Assembly (NCBI RefSeq): GCF_900091495.1
Contig: NZ_LT607413.1
Span: 7,083,001 to 7,147,000 of the forward strand
Length of the DNA stretch: 64,000 nucleotides
Direction: 5' to 3'
Source of the DNA: Micromonospora echinospora
GTDB taxonomy: Bacteria > Actinomycetota > Actinomycetes > Mycobacteriales > Micromonosporaceae
The position numbers were made by a program, and so were the translations under genes. The notes beneath the pieces were generated by a model. It worked only from the letters and a program-made list of their open reading frames with translations, was not told the DNA's origin and searched no databases. Positions 34,296-46,236 of the stretch are shown one piece after another. Positions within the stretch are counted from its first letter, which is position 1; every line of letters starts with the position of its first letter.

Positions 34296-35135
34296 TCAGC
34301 CGCCCGGGTTCTCCATCCGGCCCGCCACGACGCTCTCGGCGAGGGCGGCGGTCTCCTCGGCGGTGAGCCGGTGGGTCCCCTCCGCCGTCGCGGTCATCAC
34401 CACCGGGTAGATCCGGCGGGTCAGGTCCGGGCCGCCGGTGGCGGTGTCGTCGTCGGCCGCGTCGTAGAGCGCCTCCACCGCGAGCCGGGTCGCGTCGGCG
34501 ACGGAGAGACCGGCGCGGAACCGCTTCTTCAGGGCGGACCGGGCGAAGATCGAGCCCGAGCCGATGGCGTCGTAGCCGGTCTCCTCGTAGGGGCCACCGG
34601 TGACGTCGAAGCTGAAGATCCGACCGGCCCGGGCCGGGTCCGGCGCGGCCAGGTCGAAGCCGGCGAAGAGCGGGATCACCGCGAGACCCTGCATGGCCGC
34701 GCCCAGGTTGCCCCGGATCATCGCGGCGAGCCGGTTGGCCTTGCCGTCGAGCGAGAGCATCGCGCCCTCGATCTTCTCGTAGTGCTCCAGCTCCACCTGG
34801 AACAGTCGCATCAGCTCGATGCCGATGCCCGCGGTGCCGGCGATGCCGACCAGCGAGTACGCGTCCGCCGGGTGCACCTTCTCGATGTCCCGCTGGGCGA
34901 TCAGGTTACCCATGGTGGCCCGCCGGTCGCCGGCCATCACCACGCCTCCGTCGGCCACGATGGCCACGATGGTCGTCGCGTGCGGCGCGAGGTCGGCGGC
35001 CATGCCCGGCGGCAGCGGCCGTCGCCCGGGCAGCAGCTCCGGCGCCACCCGACTCAGAAACTGGGTGAAGGAGGACGTCCCCGCGTTGGTGAACACATCT
35101 GGTAGACGCCCGGATGGATCAAAACCCGCTGCCAC
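34296..35135 (-). CDS. prcB: 20S proteasome beta subunit
   Basis: 279 residues including a propeptide of 53 residues. Self-cleavage is expected before Thr54 ([10 protein letters not shown]), which becomes the catalytic N-terminal nucleophile; the lysine and aspartate partners are in GDRRAT and nearby. The propeptide segment [17 protein letters not shown] matches other actinobacterial PrcB proteins, which supports GTG 35135 even though the first 82 bp overlap the preceding gene in another frame. GAGAGGAA provides the ribosome-binding site. Confidence 0.96.
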   Translation of the reverse strand: MAAGFDPSGRLPDVFTNAGTSSFTQFLSRVAPELLPGRRPLPPGMAADLAPHATTIVAIVADGGVVMAGDRRATMGNLIAQRDIEKVHPADAYSLVGIAGTAGIGIELMRLFQVELEHYEKIEGAMLSLDGKANRLAAMIRGNLGAAMQGLAVIPLFAGFDLAAPDPARAGRIFSFDVTGGPYEETGYDAIGSGSIFARSALKKRFRAGLSVADATRLAVEALYDAADDDTATGGPDLTRRIYPVVMTATAEGTHRLTAEETAALAESVVAGRMENPGG

Positions 35136-35740
35136 GTGGTTCCTCTCAGGTACGTGATCGCCCCGGCCAGGCGTGACTGGTCGTCACGGAACTGACCAAG
35201 ACCACCGTTGCAGTTGAAGCAGAGTATCCCGCGTACCCACCCGTTGCGGTGATCGTGGTCCACATGTTGCGGCCCCGGGGTGCCACAGATCGCGCAGACC
35301 CCGCCCTGCTCGGCCAGAAGCTCGTCGAACTCCTTCTGCCCGATGCCGTACCGCTGCCGCAGGTGGTGCTCCCTGTTCCCGCCGTAGAGCCGCTTCTTTG
35401 TCTCCCGGGCCCTCGTGTTGTGACAGGGTTTGCAGTATGTGGCGTACCCCGAACTGTCCGAGCGGTTACGAGGAAATTCGGCCAACATCTTGACGGTCCC
35501 GCAGTCGGCGCAGAAGCGGTGCCCCTCGGGAACCTCCCGTGGCGACTTCACCTGTCGGCCCTGCTGCTCCCGCACCCGCTTCGCATAGCTAGCTTTGGAA
35601 CGCTGGTTGAAACAGGGCTTGCAGTAGGTGCCGCGACCACTTGGGCGCTTGCTGCTGGCACAGAACTCGTCCAGCAGCTTCCACTCCCCGCAGTCACGGC
35701 AGCGACGTCGACCGTCGCAGTCATCCAAAGGTACCGGCAT
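35054..35740 (-). CDS. Endonuclease VII-type HNH protein between pup and prcB
   Basis: 228 residues, ATG 21 bp after the pup stop. Three CxxC...CxxC units: [28 protein letters not shown], and the third with the HNH core [24 protein letters not shown] typical of phage T4 endonuclease VII relatives. The conserved domain ends near residue 203; the last 25 residues overlap the prcB start and look like run-on. It may cleave branched DNA. No phage genes surround it, and it shares the pup-prcB-prcA transcript. A role in proteasome biology or DNA-damage response is unproven. Confidence 0.85.
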   Translation of the reverse strand: MPVPLDDCDGRRRCRDCGEWKLLDEFCASSKRPSGRGTYCKPCFNQRSKASYAKRVREQQGRQVKSPREVPEGHRFCADCGTVKMLAEFPRNRSDSSGYATYCKPCHNTRARETKKRLYGGNREHHLRQRYGIGQKEFDELLAEQGGVCAICGTPGPQHVDHDHRNGWVRGILCFNCNGGLGQFRDDQSRLAGAITYLRGTTWQRVLIHPGVYQMCSPTRGRPPSPSF

Positions 35741-35761
35741 GTCCGATTTGCCGCAGAATGG

Positions 35762-35977
35762 TCACTGACCTCCTTTTTGTATGTAACCCCTCACGAACTC
35801 TTCGGCGTTTTCTTCGAGGACGGAGTCGATCTCGTCGAGCAGGTCGTCGACGTCCTCGGTGATCTCGGCGTGCCGCTCGGCGACCTCCGGGTTCGCCTCG
35901 GTGGTGACGTCCTCGATCTCCTCGCCCTGGCGCCCCTTGCCCGACTGGGACTGGCCGCCGCTGTCACGAGTAGCCAT
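35762..35977 (-). CDS. pup: Prokaryotic ubiquitin-like protein Pup
   Basis: 71 residues, mostly disordered, with the central helix EDVDDLLDEIDSVLEENAEEFVRGY that binds the Arc coiled coil. Ends in Gly-Gly-Gln, so Dop must deamidate the final glutamine before PafA can attach it. A strong GGAGG ribosome-binding site precedes ATG 35977. First gene of the pup-endoVII-prcB-prcA unit. Confidence 0.98.
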   Translation of the reverse strand: MATRDSGGQSQSGKGRQGEEIEDVTTEANPEVAERHAEITEDVDDLLDEIDSVLEENAEEFVRGYIQKGGQ

Positions 35978-36007
35978 GTGGTGCCTCCTCCACGATCGCT
36001 TGCCAGA

Positions 36008-36055
36008 AACTTACCTCGCGGGAGCGACGAAAACCGGCCGCGCGACCGGCTTTCG
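36008..36055 (-). promoter_or_regulatory. Hairpin and candidate -10 between dop and pup
   Basis: A 10-bp stem with one mismatch (36028-36037 with 36046-36055, CGAAAACCGG facing CCGGCTTTCG) follows the dop stop. Directly after it, TAAGTT (36008-36013, minus strand) could be a -10 that gives pup its own promoter 31 nt before its ATG. Confidence 0.4.
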
Positions 36056-36070
36056 CCACCGACCGCCGAC

Positions 36071-37588
36071 TCAGCCGCCGGTCAACGTCTCCAGCAGGTC
36101 CTTCGCGCTCTCGCAGCGGTCGAAGAGCGCGCCGACGTGTCGCCGCGTGCCCCGCTCGGGCTCCATCATCGGCACCCGCACCAGCGACTCGCGGCCGACG
36201 TCGAAGATCACCGAGTCCCAGCTCGCCGCGACCACCTCGGAGGGGTACTGGGCCAGGCAGCGACCCCGGAAGTAGGCCCGGGTGTCCTCCGGCGGCTCGG
36301 TCATCGCCGTACGGGTCTCCTCGTCGGTCAGCAGCGTCTTCATCGACCCCCGGGACACCAGCCGGTGGTAGAGGCCCTTCTCCGGCCGCACGTCGGAGTA
36401 CTGGAGGTCGACGAGCTGGAGCTTGTGCGAGCCCCAGCCGAGCTTCTCCCGCTCCCGGTAGCCCTCCAGCAGCCGCAGCTTCGCCACCCAGTCCAGCTCG
36501 TCGGCGCAGAGCATGACGTCCCGGCCGAGCCGGTCGAGCACGCTCTCCCAGCGGTTGAGCACGTCGTCGGTCTGCTCGTCGGTGTCGCAGCCGTACCGGT
36601 CGTCCACGAAGGACCGGACCCGCTCGTAGTACGCCCACTGGAGGTCCAGGGCGGTCAGCCGCCGGCCGTCGCGCAGCCGCATCCGGTGGGTCAGCGACGG
36701 GTCGTGGCTGACCGCGCGCAGCTCGCTGACCGGATCGGCGATGCCCAGGTCGGGGCCGAGCGCCTTCTCCTCGATCATGGTCAGGATCAGGGCGGTGGTG
36801 CCGACCTTCAGGTACGTGGAGATCTCCGAGAGGTTGGCGTCCCCGATGATGACGTGCAGCCGGCGGTACTTGTCGGCGTCGGCGTGCGGCTCGTCCCGCG
36901 TGTTGATGATGGGCCGCTTGAGGGTGGTCTCCAGCCCCACCTCGACCTCGAAGAAGTCGGCACGCTGGGAGATCTGGAAACCGCTCTGCCCGCCGTCCTG
37001 GCCGATGCCGACCCGGCCCGCCCCGCAGACGATCTGCCGGGTGACGAAGAACGGCGTCAGGTACGCCACGATGTCGGCGAAGGGCGTCTGCCGGCGCATC
37101 AGGTAGTTCTCGTGCGCACCGTAGCTGGCGCCCTTGTTGTCGGTGTTGTTCTTGTAGAGGTGGATCGGGTGGGTGCCGGGGATGGTGGCCGCCCGACGGG
37201 CCGCCTCGGCCATCACCCGCTCCCCCGCCTTGTCCCAGCGGACCACGTCCCGGGGGGTGGTCACCTCGGGGGTGGAGTACTCCGGATGGGCGTGGTCGAC
37301 GTAGAGGCGCGCGCCGTTGGTCAGGATGACGTTGGCCAGGCCGAGGTCCTCGTCGGCGAGCGCCTCCGCCGGGTCGTAGGCGGCGCCGGAGTAGGTGAAG
37401 CCACGGGCGTCGCGCAGGGGCGACTCCTCCTCGTAGTCCCACCGTGCCCGGCCGCCCCGGTTGAGTTCGGGACGTGCGCCGTAGGCGTTGACCACCTGCG
37501 ACGAGGTGACCATCGGGTTGGCCCCGGCCTGGCCGGGAACGGAGATCCCGTATTCGACCTCGGTGCCCATGATCCGTCGTACGCTCAT
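36071..37588 (-). CDS. dop: Pup deamidase/depupylase Dop
   Basis: 505 residues from ATG 37588; GGGTAGGT upstream makes this start better than a longer one. Same fold as PafA: Mg-binding Glu10 in GTEVEYG and nucleophilic Asp98 in [15 protein letters not shown]. The region at residues 35-80 carries the Dop-specific loop that distinguishes it from PafA. It deamidates Pup-Gln to Pup-Glu and removes Pup from conjugates. Lies between arc and pup. Confidence 0.97.
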   Translation of the reverse strand: MSVRRIMGTEVEYGISVPGQAGANPMVTSSQVVNAYGARPELNRGGRARWDYEEESPLRDARGFTYSGAAYDPAEALADEDLGLANVILTNGARLYVDHAHPEYSTPEVTTPRDVVRWDKAGERVMAEAARRAATIPGTHPIHLYKNNTDNKGASYGAHENYLMRRQTPFADIVAYLTPFFVTRQIVCGAGRVGIGQDGGQSGFQISQRADFFEVEVGLETTLKRPIINTRDEPHADADKYRRLHVIIGDANLSEISTYLKVGTTALILTMIEEKALGPDLGIADPVSELRAVSHDPSLTHRMRLRDGRRLTALDLQWAYYERVRSFVDDRYGCDTDEQTDDVLNRWESVLDRLGRDVMLCADELDWVAKLRLLEGYREREKLGWGSHKLQLVDLQYSDVRPEKGLYHRLVSRGSMKTLLTDEETRTAMTEPPEDTRAYFRGRCLAQYPSEVVAASWDSVIFDVGRESLVRVPMMEPERGTRRHVGALFDRCESAKDLLETLTGG

Positions 37589-37720
37589 CGACCTACCCGC
37601 TTCGCTCGCCAACGTGCTCCGGTGTCACGTTGAGCGTAGTCGGCGTCACCCGGGAAGTGGGCGTGGCGCATCACCGGGTCGCGGCGTGGTCGATCGTCCC
37701 GGAGCACGGCCGGGAACAGC

Positions 37721-37753
37721 GGGAGCCCGCGGCGCGTCGCGCCGCGGGCTCCC
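37721..37753 (-). terminator. Terminator of arc
   Basis: Perfect 15-bp stem (37721-37735 with 37739-37753, GGGAGCCCGCGGCGC and its complement) with a 3-nt loop, 12 bp after the arc stop. It separates arc from dop. Confidence 0.82.
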
Positions 37754-37764
37754 CTGGTCGACGG

Positions 37765-39546
37765 TCAGAGGTACTGACCGGTGTTACTGGCGGTCTCGAT
37801 GGAGCGGCCGGACTCGGTGCCCTTGCCGCCGGAGACGAGCGTCCGGATGTAGACGATCCGTTCGCCCTTCTTGCCGGAGATGCGGGCCCAGTCGTCCGGG
37901 TTGGTGGTGTTGGGCAGGTCCTCGTTCTCCCGGAACTCGTCGACGCAGGCGTCGAGGAGGTGCTGGAGCCGCAGCCCCTTGCGCCCGGAGGTGAGGAACT
38001 CCTTGATGGCCATCTTCTTGCCCCGGTCGACGATGTTCTGGATCATCGCGCCGGAGTTGAAGTCCTTGAAGTAGAGGACTTCCTTGTCGCCGTTGGCGTA
38101 GGTGACCTCGAGGAAGCGGTTCTCCTCGGTCTCCGAGTACATCCGCAGCACGACCGCGTCGATCATGGCCGCGACGGTGGCCTGGGGGTCGCTGCCGTGC
38201 TCGGCCAGGTCGTCGGCGTGCAGCGGCAGGCCGGAGAGGATGTACTTGGAGAAGATGTCCTTGGCCGCCTCGGCGTCCGGGCGCTCGATCTTGATCTTCA
38301 CGTCGAGCCGGCCGGGTCGCAGGATGGCCGGGTCGATCATGTCCTCCCGGTTGGAGGCGCCGATCACGATGACGTTCTCCAGTCCCTCCACGCCGTCGAT
38401 CTCGCTGAGGAGCTGGGGGACGATCGTGTTCTCCACGTCCGAGGAGACACCGGAGCCCCGGGTCCGGAAGATCGAGTCCATCTCGTCGAAGAACACGATC
38501 ACGGGGGTGCCCTCGCCGGCCTTCTCCCGCGCGCGCTGGAAGATCAGCCGGATGTGCCGCTCGGTCTCGCCGACGTACTTGTTGAGCAGCTCGGGACCCT
38601 TGATGTTGAGGAAGAAGCTGGTGTGCTTCTCCTTGCCCTCCCGCTCGGCGATCTTCTTCGCCAGCGAGTTGGCCACGGCCTTGGCGATCAGCGTCTTGCC
38701 GCAGCCGGGCGGACCGTAGAGCAGGATGCCCTTGGGCGGGCGGAGCTGGTGCTCACGGAACAGGTCGGCGTGCAGGAAGGGCAGCTCGACCGCGTCGCGG
38801 ATCTGCTCGATCTGCGAGTGGAGGCCGCCGATGTCGGTGTAGTCGACGTCGGGCACCTCCTCCAGGACCAGCTCCTCGACCTCGCTCTTCGGAATGCGCT
38901 CGTACGCGTACGCCGAACGCGGCTCGATCATGAGCGAGTCGCCGGCCCGGATCGGCGAGCCGATCAGGGTATCGGCGAGGTGCACGATCCGCTCCTCGTC
39001 GGAGTGCGAGACCACCAGCGCCCGGTCGCCCGGCTCGCCGGCGGGACCCGCCAGCACCTCCTTGAGCATCACGACCTCGCCGACCCGCTCGTAGCCGAAC
39101 GCGTCGACGATGTTCAACGCGTCGTTGAGCAGGACCTCCTGGCCGCGCCGGAGTTCGGTCGCGTCCAGCGAGGGCGAGACGGCCACCCGGAGCTTGCGGC
39201 CGCCGGTGAAGATGTCCACGGTGCCGTCATCGTGCCGGGCGAGGAAGACACCGTAACCGCTGGGCGGCTGCGCCAGCCGGTCGATCTCCTCCTTGAGCGT
39301 CACGATCTGCGCGCGAGCCTCCTTGAGGGTGCTCACGAGCCGTTCGTTGTTCTCGGTCAGCCGCGCCAACTGTGCCTGGGTGGCCGCCAGGCGCTCTTCG
39401 AGCTGCCGGACGTGTCGGGGGCTCTCGGTCAACTTGCGCCGCACCAGAGCGAGTTCCTCTTGGAGAAACGCGACCTGCGTGGAGAGATCGTGGGCCTCCT
39501 TCTCCCACCGTGCGGCGCGCGAGTCCGCGTCGTCGCTGCGTGCCAC
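37765..39546 (-). CDS. arc: Proteasome-associated AAA+ ATPase (Arc/Mpa)
   Basis: 593 residues from GTG 39546 with GGGGAGGTG upstream. N-terminal coiled coil (residues about 10-75) that captures Pup, two OB domains, then an AAA+ module: Walker A GPPGCGKT, Walker [10 protein letters not shown], and SRH with arginine finger RPGRLD. C-terminus GQYL supplies the penultimate-tyrosine motif that opens the 20S gate. It unfolds pupylated proteins and threads them into PrcBA. Confidence 0.97.
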   Translation of the reverse strand: MARSDDADSRAARWEKEAHDLSTQVAFLQEELALVRRKLTESPRHVRQLEERLAATQAQLARLTENNERLVSTLKEARAQIVTLKEEIDRLAQPPSGYGVFLARHDDGTVDIFTGGRKLRVAVSPSLDATELRRGQEVLLNDALNIVDAFGYERVGEVVMLKEVLAGPAGEPGDRALVVSHSDEERIVHLADTLIGSPIRAGDSLMIEPRSAYAYERIPKSEVEELVLEEVPDVDYTDIGGLHSQIEQIRDAVELPFLHADLFREHQLRPPKGILLYGPPGCGKTLIAKAVANSLAKKIAEREGKEKHTSFFLNIKGPELLNKYVGETERHIRLIFQRAREKAGEGTPVIVFFDEMDSIFRTRGSGVSSDVENTIVPQLLSEIDGVEGLENVIVIGASNREDMIDPAILRPGRLDVKIKIERPDAEAAKDIFSKYILSGLPLHADDLAEHGSDPQATVAAMIDAVVLRMYSETEENRFLEVTYANGDKEVLYFKDFNSGAMIQNIVDRGKKMAIKEFLTSGRKGLRLQHLLDACVDEFRENEDLPNTTNPDDWARISGKKGERIVYIRTLVSGGKGTESGRSIETASNTGQYL

Positions 39547-39583
39547 GTCCCACCTCCCCGGGGGGCTTGAACGTTCTGCCCTA

Positions 39584-39589
39584 ACACTA
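39584..39589 (-). promoter_or_regulatory. Candidate -10 of arc
   Basis: TAGTGT on the minus strand, 37 nt before the GTG; the leader contains the GGAGGTG ribosome-binding site. Confidence 0.4.
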
Positions 39590-39714
39590 ACCGCTATGAG
39601 CCCGATTCGGTCCCACGCAACGCCCTGAACCTTGATCGCCGGGGACGCGGAGGAGGCCGGCCCGGGCGTTCGGGTACCGTCGGGGGCGGAACACAAGAGC
39701 ATGGGGGTGCAGCG

Positions 39715-40002
39715 ATGGCGGAGGTCGCGACCGACCAGTTGCAGGTCTGGGTGGACCAGGACCTGTGCACGGGCGACGGGCTCTGCGTGCAGTACGCACC
39801 GGAGGTCTTCGAGTTCGACGTCGACGGCCTGGCGTACGTCAAGGGCACCGACGGCGAGTTGCGGATGACCCCGGGCGACCGGGTGGACGTCCCCGCCCAC
39901 CTGCGGCTAGAGGTGATCGACTCGGCGAAGGAGTGCCCCGGCGAGTGCATCCACGTCGTCCGGGACGACGGCGTGGAGATCGCCGGCCCGGACGCCGACT
40001 GA
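39715..40002 (+). CDS. Small ferredoxin
   Basis: 95 residues. Cysteine pattern CTGDGLC near residue 18, and KECPGEC near residue 74: a single-cluster 3Fe-4S or 4Fe-4S ferredoxin of the kind that often feeds cytochromes P450. The partner is not visible in the window. A candidate -10 TACCGT is at 39675-39680 and GGGGGTG gives a ribosome-binding site. Divergent from arc; a ferredoxin at this place is common in related genomes as I recall. Confidence 0.9.
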   Translation: MAEVATDQLQVWVDQDLCTGDGLCVQYAPEVFEFDVDGLAYVKGTDGELRMTPGDRVDVPAHLRLEVIDSAKECPGECIHVVRDDGVEIAGPDAD

Positions 40003-40163
40003 CCGCACGCCGGGCCGGTTCCGGTCGCCGGCCGGGGCACCCGCCGGCCGCCTCGCCGGGCGGACCGGTCGCGGGGCCGGCGTCGAGCCGGCCTCGAGCG
40101 AGCCGCGAGGCGGCCACCAGCGCCCCACGAGTCCGTCCCGGCGCGTCGCCGGCCGGGCGGCGG

Positions 40164-40736
40164 TCAGAGGACCGGACGACCGACCACCGAGGCGACAATC
40201 CGGGCGAAATCCTCCAGTCGGGCGATCTGCCCCGCCCCTCCGTCGTCGAGCGTCTTGCCGAAGCGCAGCGCGTCGTGCCGGGGCGCCCCCACCGCCTCGT
40301 CGCCGGGTGGCGCCTCGTCCATCGACGTCAGCAGCAGATAGACGTCGATGCTGTCGACCCGGATCTCGCCGTTGTCGGACCGGGTGAGCCGACGGCGGCA
40401 GCCCACCTCGGTGACCGTGGAGACCGGCACCACCCGCAGGGACGACGTCATCGACCCGGGCGGCCCCTCCCCCGGCGGCACGTCCTCGCCGTGCCACAGG
40501 ATCAGCCGGCTGCCGTCACAGACGACGACCTCCTGCCACACCCCGTTGACCTCGTTGACGAAACGTTCCAGGGTGAAGCCCAGCACGGACGCGCCGCGCA
40601 GCACCCCGCCGAGCGCCTCCAGCGCCACGTCGGGATCGCGCAGGTAGGCCCGCGCCGCCGATTCGAGGTCCTGGTACGGCGACCAGTCCGGGAAGACCGC
40701 AGGCAGGTCACCGCCGCCGATGCCCGGCCGGCTCAT
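40164..40736 (-). CDS. Conserved hypothetical protein downstream of trmI
   Basis: 190 residues from ATG 40736; GGGAGGCGG precedes it. Mixed alpha/beta, no transmembrane helix, no catalytic motif recognised. Segments such as GFTLERFVNEVNGVWQEVVVCDG and DNGEIRVDSIDVYLLL look well conserved and globular. It is 37 bp after trmI on the same strand, so probably in the M50-protease/trmI transcript. Function unknown. Confidence 0.75.
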   Translation of the reverse strand: MSRPGIGGGDLPAVFPDWSPYQDLESAARAYLRDPDVALEALGGVLRGASVLGFTLERFVNEVNGVWQEVVVCDGSRLILWHGEDVPPGEGPPGSMTSSLRVVPVSTVTEVGCRRRLTRSDNGEIRVDSIDVYLLLTSMDEAPPGDEAVGAPRHDALRFGKTLDDGGAGQIARLEDFARIVASVVGRPVL

Positions 40737-40773
40737 CCCACCGCCTCCCTCCGGTCGGTGTTCCGGTCCACCG

Positions 40774-42951
<2,178 letters not shown>

Positions 42952-43038
42952 CTACGGACCGGAGCGGGCGTCTCCTCGGGTCGGTTCGGCGCGGCGACGA
43001 GGTGTCCCTGTCACACCGGTGCCCTAACCTTCCTGGAC

Positions 43039-43956
43039 ATGACGGCGGAACCGGTGACCACCCAGCAGCAGACGGCTCCGACGCAGGTGCCCCCGACGGT
43101 CCGGGCGTCGCTGTCGCCGTCCCGGGCCGCCGACTTCAAGACCTGCCCGCTGCTCTACCGGTTCCGCAGCATCGACCGGCTGCCCGAGCGACCGTCGGTG
43201 GAGCAGGTCCGGGGCACGCTGGTGCACGCGGTGCTGGAGCGGCTGTTCGACCTGCCGGCCGCCGGCCGGACCCCGACCGCCGCCGGCGACCTGGTCGCCC
43301 CCCAGTGGGACCGGCTGGTCACCGAGCAGCCGGAGCTGGCCGACCTCTTCCCCGGCGACGACCCGGCCGCCGTGGCCGACTTCCTCCGCTCCGCCACGGC
43401 CCTGCTCGACGGATACTTCACCGTCGAGGACCCGCAGCGGTTGGAGCCGGCCGAGCGGGAGAGCCTGATCTCGGCGGTGGTCGACGACGAGCTGCTGATC
43501 CGGGGCTACCTCGACCGGCTCGACGTGGCGCCGGACGGCGCGCTGCGGGTGGTCGACTACAAGACCGGCGGTGCGCCCCGCGAGGCGTTCGAGGCGCGGG
43601 CGCTGTTCCAGCTCAAGTTCTACGCCCTGGTGCTCTGGCGCACCCGGGGGGTGGTGCCACGGGTGTTGCGCCTGCTCTACCTGCGCGACGCCGAGGTCTG
43701 CGACTACACCCCCGACGCCGAGGAACTGGAGCGGTTCGAACGCACGGTGGTCGCCCTGTGGCGGGCGATCGAGCAGGCCACCGAGCGGCGCGACTTCCGG
43801 CCGAGGCCCAGCCGGCTCTGCGACTGGTGCAGTCATCAGGCGCACTGCCCCACCTTCGGCGGGACCCCGCCGCCGTTCCCGGAGACGGCGGCGGGCGCCG
43901 ACCCGCTGCGGGACGCCCGCTCCCGGCCGGCCCCGCCACCGGGCGCGGACGAGTGA
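43039..43956 (+). CDS. RecB-family (PD-(D/E)XK) nuclease with iron-sulfur cysteines
   Basis: 305 residues from ATG 43039 (TAACCT 8 nt upstream, no ribosome-binding site). Nuclease motifs: GTLVHAVLERLF, then GYLDRLDVAPDG and VVDYKTG. One cysteine near the N-terminus (Cys36, KTCPLLYRF) and three near the C-terminus (LCDWCSHQAHC) match the AddB/Cas4-type [4Fe-4S] arrangement. Homologues stand next to trmI in M. tuberculosis. Likely a DNA exonuclease in repair. Confidence 0.92.
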   Translation: MTAEPVTTQQQTAPTQVPPTVRASLSPSRAADFKTCPLLYRFRSIDRLPERPSVEQVRGTLVHAVLERLFDLPAAGRTPTAAGDLVAPQWDRLVTEQPELADLFPGDDPAAVADFLRSATALLDGYFTVEDPQRLEPAERESLISAVVDDELLIRGYLDRLDVAPDGALRVVDYKTGGAPREAFEARALFQLKFYALVLWRTRGVVPRVLRLLYLRDAEVCDYTPDAEELERFERTVVALWRAIEQATERRDFRPRPSRLCDWCSHQAHCPTFGGTPPPFPETAAGADPLRDARSRPAPPPGADE

Positions 43957-44044
43957 GAGGACGAGCCGTCCTCCTCCACGAGGATGAGGCAGGGTTCACC
44001 GTCGGCGACGATCACCCCGGCCCGGGGACGGATAGCGTCGTGGT

Positions 44045-45259
44045 GTGACCGAGCTCCCCCACTGGCTGCGTCGACGCCCGCTCGCCGCGGACGTGCTCTT
44101 CACCGTCGGCCTGGTGCTGGTGGATGTTCTGTTCACCCTGCTCACGCCCCGGGAGTTCTGGCCGAGGCAGCTTCCGGTCGCGCTCGGCTGGAGCGTGCTC
44201 TGCGCCGCGCCGGTGGCGGTCCGCCGGGCGGCGCCCTGGCTGGCGGTCGGCGCGGCGGTGCTGACCCTGCTCCTACCGGCCCTGCTCGGGTACGCTCCGG
44301 CCACGCAGAGCATCACGTTCGTGGTGCTGACGTACACGATGGCGGCGAACCGGCCGATCCGGCCGGCGGCCCTGGCCGCGCTGGTGCTCTGGCTGCCGGT
44401 CGCGGCGCTCAACGTGCTCGTCCCGCCGACGGGTGTGTTCACGCTGACCCCCGCCGTCCTGGTGCTGAACAACCTGCTGGTCGGTCTGGTGTCGTTCTCG
44501 GTGGGCCGGGCGGTGCACGCCCGCCGCACCTCCACGGAGGCGCTGCGGGAGCGGGCCCGGGTGGCGGAGGCGAACCAGCGTTCCCTGGCCGAGCAGGCGG
44601 TCGCCGACGAGCGCCGCCGCATCGCCCGCGAACTGCACGACGTGGTGGCCCACCACGTCAGCGTGATGGGGGTGCTCGCCACCGGTGCTCGGCGGGTGCT
44701 GCGCCGGGATCCGGACGCCGCCGACGAGGCCATCGCCACCATCGAGGACACCAGCCGGTCCACGCTGCGGGAGATGCGCCGGCTGCTGGACGTGCTGCGC
44801 ACCGACGAGCCGGCCGCCGACTTGGCGCCGCAGCCCGGCCTGGCCGGCATCGAGTCGCTGGTCGAGCAGGTCCGCGAGGCGGGGCTGCCGGTGACGCTGA
44901 CCGTGGAGGGCACTCCCGGTCCGCTGGAGGAGGGGGTGACCCTGACCGTCTACCGGATCGTGCAGGAGGCCCTGACCAACGCGCTCCAGCACGCCGGCCC
45001 GGCGACCGCGCAGGTCGCCCTGACCTTCGGTGACGTGTCGCTGGACGTGGAGGTCACCGACACCGGCCGGGGGCCCGGCCTCGACACACCCGACCGGATC
45101 GGACACGGTCTGGTCGGGATGCGCGAACGGGTCGGCCTCTACGGTGGGGTCCTGCGCACCGGCCGGCGGCCCGGCGGCGGTTTCCAGGTCAGTGCGACGT
45201 TACCGATGGAGCAGCTCGCGTCCGGCGCGGGCGCCCGGCACGGCAGGAGTGTGGCATGA
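44045..45259 (+). CDS. NarL-type sensor histidine kinase
   Basis: 404 residues from GTG 44045. TAGCGT lies 6 nt upstream at 44033-44038, so probably leaderless. Four or five N-terminal transmembrane helices with short loops (residues 15-155), a coiled linker, HisKA_3 with His198 in RIARELHDVVAHH, and a HATPase domain ending GHGLVGMRERVGLYGG. With almost no extracellular domain it belongs to the intramembrane-sensing type, often tied to cell-envelope or antibiotic stress. Overlaps the regulator start by 4 bp. Confidence 0.92.
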   Translation: MTELPHWLRRRPLAADVLFTVGLVLVDVLFTLLTPREFWPRQLPVALGWSVLCAAPVAVRRAAPWLAVGAAVLTLLLPALLGYAPATQSITFVVLTYTMAANRPIRPAALAALVLWLPVAALNVLVPPTGVFTLTPAVLVLNNLLVGLVSFSVGRAVHARRTSTEALRERARVAEANQRSLAEQAVADERRRIARELHDVVAHHVSVMGVLATGARRVLRRDPDAADEAIATIEDTSRSTLREMRRLLDVLRTDEPAADLAPQPGLAGIESLVEQVREAGLPVTLTVEGTPGPLEEGVTLTVYRIVQEALTNALQHAGPATAQVALTFGDVSLDVEVTDTGRGPGLDTPDRIGHGLVGMRERVGLYGGVLRTGRRPGGGFQVSATLPMEQLASGAGARHGRSVA

Positions 45260-45936
45260 CCGAGGGTACGACGCGGCCGGTACGGGTGCTGCTCGCCGAC
45301 GACCAGCCGCTGCTGCGTACCGGCTTCCGGATGGTGCTGGGGGCGGAGGACGACCTGGACATCGTCGCCGAGGCCGGGGACGGCGTCGAGGCGGTGGACC
45401 TGTCCCGCCGGCTCCTGCCGGACGTGGTGCTGATGGACATCCGGATGCCCCGGATGGACGGGGTGGCGGCGACCCGCGCGATCGTCGAGGCGCGACTGCC
45501 CGTGCGGGTGCTGATCCTGACCACCTTCGACCTCGACGAGTACGTGGTGGGGGCGCTGCGCGCCGGGGCCAGCGGCTTCCTTGCCAAGGACGTGCCGGCC
45601 GAGGACCTGGTCACCGCGATCCGGACGGTCGCGGCGGGCGAGGCGGTGGTCGCGCCACGGATCCTCAAACGGCTGCTGGACCGCTTCGCCGACCTGCTGC
45701 CCGACCCGTCGTCGACGCCGCCGAAGCGGCTGGGCTCGCTGACCGACCGGGAACGGGAGGTGCTGGTGCAGGTCGCCCGGGGGCTGTCCAACGCCGAGAT
45801 CGCCCGGGCCCTGTCGGTCAGCGAGACGACGATCAAGACGCACGTCGGTCACGTCCTGACCAAGCTGGGCCTGCGGGACCGGGTGCAGGCGGTGGTGCTG
45901 GCGTACGAGTCGGGTCTGGTCCGGCCCCGGGGCTGA
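45256..45936 (+). CDS. NarL/LuxR-type response regulator
   Basis: 226 residues. Receiver domain with acidic pair DD near residues 15-16, phospho-acceptor Asp61 in LMDIRMPRM and Lys in FLAKDVP. C-terminal LuxR helix-turn-helix (LTDREREVLVQVARGLSN, ETTIKTHVGHVLTKLGLRDR). Partner of the overlapping kinase gene. The ABC transporter operon 300 bp downstream carries an operator-like palindrome in its promoter and is the obvious target. Confidence 0.93.
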   Translation: MTEGTTRPVRVLLADDQPLLRTGFRMVLGAEDDLDIVAEAGDGVEAVDLSRRLLPDVVLMDIRMPRMDGVAATRAIVEARLPVRVLILTTFDLDEYVVGALRAGASGFLAKDVPAEDLVTAIRTVAAGEAVVAPRILKRLLDRFADLLPDPSSTPPKRLGSLTDREREVLVQVARGLSNAEIARALSVSETTIKTHVGHVLTKLGLRDRVQAVVLAYESGLVRPRG

Positions 45937-46011
45937 CCCGCGCCGACCGGCTCCCCGGGTTGCCGCGGCCACGTAGCGTGACGCACGGGAACGGGTTGTC
46001 CGCTGCGTCGT

Positions 46012-46042
46012 TTGACCCTGACGTGACGTCAGCTCCTACCGT
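46012..46042 (+). promoter_or_regulatory. ABC-transporter promoter with embedded operator palindrome
   Basis: -35 TTGACC (46012-46017), 19-bp spacer, -10 TACCGT (46037-46042). A perfect palindrome with one central base, CTGACGTGACGTCAG (46018-46032), begins right after the -35 and fills most of the spacer. The layout suits binding by the adjacent response regulator or by a repressor. Confidence 0.6.
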
Positions 46043-46236
46043 CGGTCACGCCGACCCGGGACGGGCCACGCTCAGGGGTCACCCCGAGTACGGGATCGGG
46101 GCCGACCCGCAGCGGAAAATCCGTTCCCGTTCCGCCTCCGGGCGGACGGATCGTCCCGGCCGGGGGCCGAGGATGACATCATGCCGCACCGACCAGCGGG
46201 GGCGGTGCGGCGGCAGAAGCTATTCGAGGGGGAACG

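Noticed and set aside
30719..34366. 1215-codon open frame on the plus strand across pafA, the dehydratase and prcA
   Set aside because: It crosses three well-identified genes on both strands and has only shadow composition.
35054..35740. Phage remnant suggested by the endonuclease VII-type gene
   Set aside because: No integrase, capsid, portal or lysis genes are nearby and the flanking genes are the intact proteasome operon.
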